7,630 bases of DNA from an uncultured Actinomycetes bacterium (GTDB lineage: Bacteria; Actinomycetota; Actinomycetes; Nanopelagicales; Nanopelagicaceae). Location: the NCBI GenBank assembly GCA_903921405.1, contig CAIXPV010000029.1, positions 1 through 7,630 of the forward strand, read 5' to 3'. Within the stretch, counting starts at the first letter, position 1, and each line of letters starts with the position of its first letter. Below the pieces are notes generated by a model, which saw only the letters and a list, made by a program, of their open reading frames with translations, had not been told where the DNA came from and made no database searches. Shown here piece after piece: positions 6,166 through 7,630 of the stretch. Position numbers and translations under genes: made by a program.

Positions 6166-7065
6166 TTACGTTGTAGGAGCTTCTATCCAGTCAATTGCAA
6201 TTATTTCCCCATCGCGATGATGCAGAACCCAAGCCTCTGCAGGCTTTAACTCTTGGTCTAACTGCTTAAAATTCTTTTTGCCAATTAACTTCTTAAGTAG
6301 CTTTGGCAAAATCGGATTATGGCTACAGATAATCGAACTCTTACCGCTATCCATTAAATCTTGGGCATAATCCAGCGCCGCCTCTTTATCTTTAGCAAAG
6401 CGATACTCACTCAAGTCGGTAGAGAAAATTGGATGCATGTTCAAAGCACGCGTCATTGGTTCGATAGTTTCAATGCATCGCATCGCATCGGATGAATGAA
6501 CCTGCTCAATTGCATATGGAAGAAAATTCGTCAAAATTCGCTTTGCCTGTAGTTGACCTAAGTGAGCAAGAGGACGATCTCCATCATCACCATCCCAATC
6601 TTCACGCTTCACAGCTTTAGCATGGCGCAGCAAAACCAGAGCTGTTGTACCTGTTCCAAATTCAAGGAAGAAATCAATGACTGATCTATCATCATCCAAC
6701 GTCAGTTTTTTTCGTGCATCTGCAGGGCTGAGCCACTCAATCTGATCAATCTCTTGAGGATCAGGTTTGCCAGTTGGAGCATCTGCGGCTTGTGCTGACC
6801 AGTACTTTACAATTTTCGATATTCCATCGACGACATAGGTAACTTCGCCAAGCTCAGGTCCAAATATCGATGTATATCCAGTCTCTTCCATCACTTCACG
6901 GTATGCGCAAGCGATCATTGATTCGCCTGCGTCTCGCTTTCCCTTTGGAAGTGACCAATCGTCATAACGTGGGCGATGAATAAGGGCGACTTCAATCTTC
7001 TTCTTTGTCCCGTAACGCCACAAAACTGCACCAGCAGCGTGAATGATCAAGTTTTCATTACTCAT
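6166..7065 (-). CDS. mutT1: MutT1-type Nudix hydrolase fused to a histidine phosphatase domain
   Basis: A 299-residue two-domain hydrolase. Residues 1 to about 135 are a Nudix domain with a complete box at 42-64 (G-x5-E-x7-REVMEETGY: Gly42, Glu48, Arg56, Glu57, Glu60, Glu61), which binds metal and cleaves nucleoside-diphosphate bonds. Residues from about 140 form a SixA-like histidine phosphatase: LLRHAK with the phospho-accepting His148, SSDAMRC (191-197) with a phosphate-binding Arg, and SHN with His249. Mycobacterial MutT1 has the same order and about the same length; it acts on 8-oxo-GTP/dGTP and diadenosine polyphosphates, and its histidine-phosphatase domain influences the final product. 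Those substrates are inferred for this protein. ATG 7065 has a modest GGA ribosome site with a 6-nt spacer. It follows ppk1 by 12 nt, the same order as in Mycobacterium (Rv2984-Rv2985), so the two are likely co-transcribed. Confidence 0.93.
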   Translation of the reverse strand: MSNENLIIHAAGAVLWRYGTKKKIEVALIHRPRYDDWSLPKGKRDAGESMIACAYREVMEETGYTSIFGPELGEVTYVVDGISKIVKYWSAQAADAPTGKPDPQEIDQIEWLSPADARKKLTLDDDRSVIDFFLEFGTGTTALVLLRHAKAVKREDWDGDDGDRPLAHLGQLQAKRILTNFLPYAIEQVHSSDAMRCIETIEPMTRALNMHPIFSTDLSEYRFAKDKEAALDYAQDLMDSGKSSIICSHNPILPKLLKKLIGKKNFKQLDQELKPAEAWVLHHRDGEIIAIDWIEAPTT

Positions 7066-7077
7066 TTCTGATCCATT

Positions 7078-7630
7078 CTATGCATAGTGGTTAATCATCA
7101 TCGTGTGTAGGTCACGCAGTGGATTGCCGTCACCGTCGGTACTGCTTCGTACCCATTCGGTTCCAGTCAATTTCCAACTTGCAGTTTCTGCCGATAAACC
7201 AAGGTCGATAATCCACTGCAATCTTTGGTGGTGTTCTTTTTTATCAACACGAACTAAACTTTCAACACGTCGATCTAAGTTACGCCCCATTAAATCCGCA
7301 CTTCCGATCCAATATTCATCTTCTCCACCATTTGTAAAATGGAAGATTCGAGAATGCTCTAAGAATCGGCCAAGCACCGAAGTAACAGAAATATTTTCAG
7401 ATAGCCCGGCAATTCCTGGCTGCACTGCGCAAATGCCGCGAATCAAGAGCTCTACCTTCACCCCGGCTTGTGATGCTTCATAAAGCTTAGTTACAAAAGT
7501 TTCATCTAGAATCGAATTAAGTTTGAACTGAATTCCTGCTGGCTTGCCAGCTTTCGCAAAATCAATTTCGCGATCGATCCGCTCATTTATTCCAGATCGC
7601 AATGTTCGGGGAGCAACTAGCAGGCGCGAA
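7078..7630 (-). CDS. ppk1: Polyphosphate kinase Ppk1 (partial, C-terminal part only)
   Basis: Reversible enzyme that polymerises the gamma-phosphate of ATP into long-chain polyphosphate through a phospho-histidine. The frame stays open to the right edge of the window, so the N-terminal three quarters (the family is about 700 residues) is outside; 183 C-terminal residues are here. Seen: the run LLVAPRTLR at the edge, IDREIDFAKAGKPAGIQFKLN and the KLNSILDE motif, LYEASQAGVKVELLIRGIC, the GRFLEHSRIFHF segment whose EH is the second conserved catalytic histidine of the family (His592 in E. coli), and GSADLMGRNLDRRVE. The primary phosphorylated histidine lies beyond the edge. A TTG at 7602 could be mistaken for a start, but conserved Ppk1 sequence continues upstream of it. 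It ends 12 nt before mutT1 on the same strand, with ppx convergent beyond. Confidence 0.95.
   Translation of the reverse strand, partial: SRLLVAPRTLRSGINERIDREIDFAKAGKPAGIQFKLNSILDETFVTKLYEASQAGVKVELLIRGICAVQPGIAGLSENISVTSVLGRFLEHSRIFHFTNGGEDEYWIGSADLMGRNLDRRVESLVRVDKKEHHQRLQWIIDLGLSAETASWKLTGTEWVRSSTDGDGNPLRDLHTMMINHYA

Noticed and set aside
7600..7602. TTG start giving a 174-residue short Ppk1-like protein
   Set aside because: The frame remains open to the window edge with conserved Ppk1 sequence (LLVAP) upstream, so this is an internal codon of a truncated gene.

Overview
The window reads as one stretch of a moderate-GC actinobacterial chromosome. The protein families look actinobacterial: a PPX1-type exopolyphosphatase close to mycobacterial Ppx1, a MutT1-type Nudix plus histidine-phosphatase fusion downstream of ppk1, a DUF3263 protein, and a small carbonic anhydrase of the Rv1284-like class. 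The base composition looks (by eye, not counted) far less GC-rich than Mycobacterium or Streptomyces. The tight gene packing would suit a streamlined freshwater lineage such as the acI/Nanopelagicales group; that placement is an inference. I see no mobile element, CRISPR array, phage gene or large repeat.

Left part (1-5139, all on the minus strand). Reading in the direction of transcription from 5139 down to 1: a tRNA-Thr(UGU), a beta-class carbonic anhydrase, a YbjT-like protein (atypical SDR plus DUF2867), a PLP-dependent group II amino-acid decarboxylase, a small DUF3263 protein, and groL (GroEL chaperonin, cut by the left edge). The first four are packed with gaps of 23 and 9 nt and then an 8-nt overlap, so they may form one tRNA-mRNA transcription unit. 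groL has its own well-formed promoter (TTGCGT-17-TAGATT) with a CIRCE operator lying on the predicted transcription start, the signature of HrcA heat-shock repression. No groES precedes it.

Middle (5140-5246). This is a divergent control region of about 107 bp between the tRNA (leftward) and ppx (rightward). It holds a plausible tRNA promoter and two consecutive perfect 6-bp hairpins, one with a GAAA loop and one with a UUCG loop, that end one base short of the mature tRNA 5' end.

Right part (5247-7630). This is a polyphosphate neighbourhood: ppx (plus strand) converges on mutT1 with one base between their stop codons, and mutT1 follows ppk1 (minus strand, N-terminus off the right edge) by 12 nt. 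Ppk1 makes polyphosphate, Ppx degrades it, and MutT1 homologues hydrolyse oxidised nucleotides and diadenosine polyphosphates.

Nothing here is clearly a new system. The least ordinary pieces are the twin-tetraloop leader of the tRNA, the likely tRNA-mRNA operon, and the uncharacterised carbonic anhydrase / YbjT-like / decarboxylase gene set.
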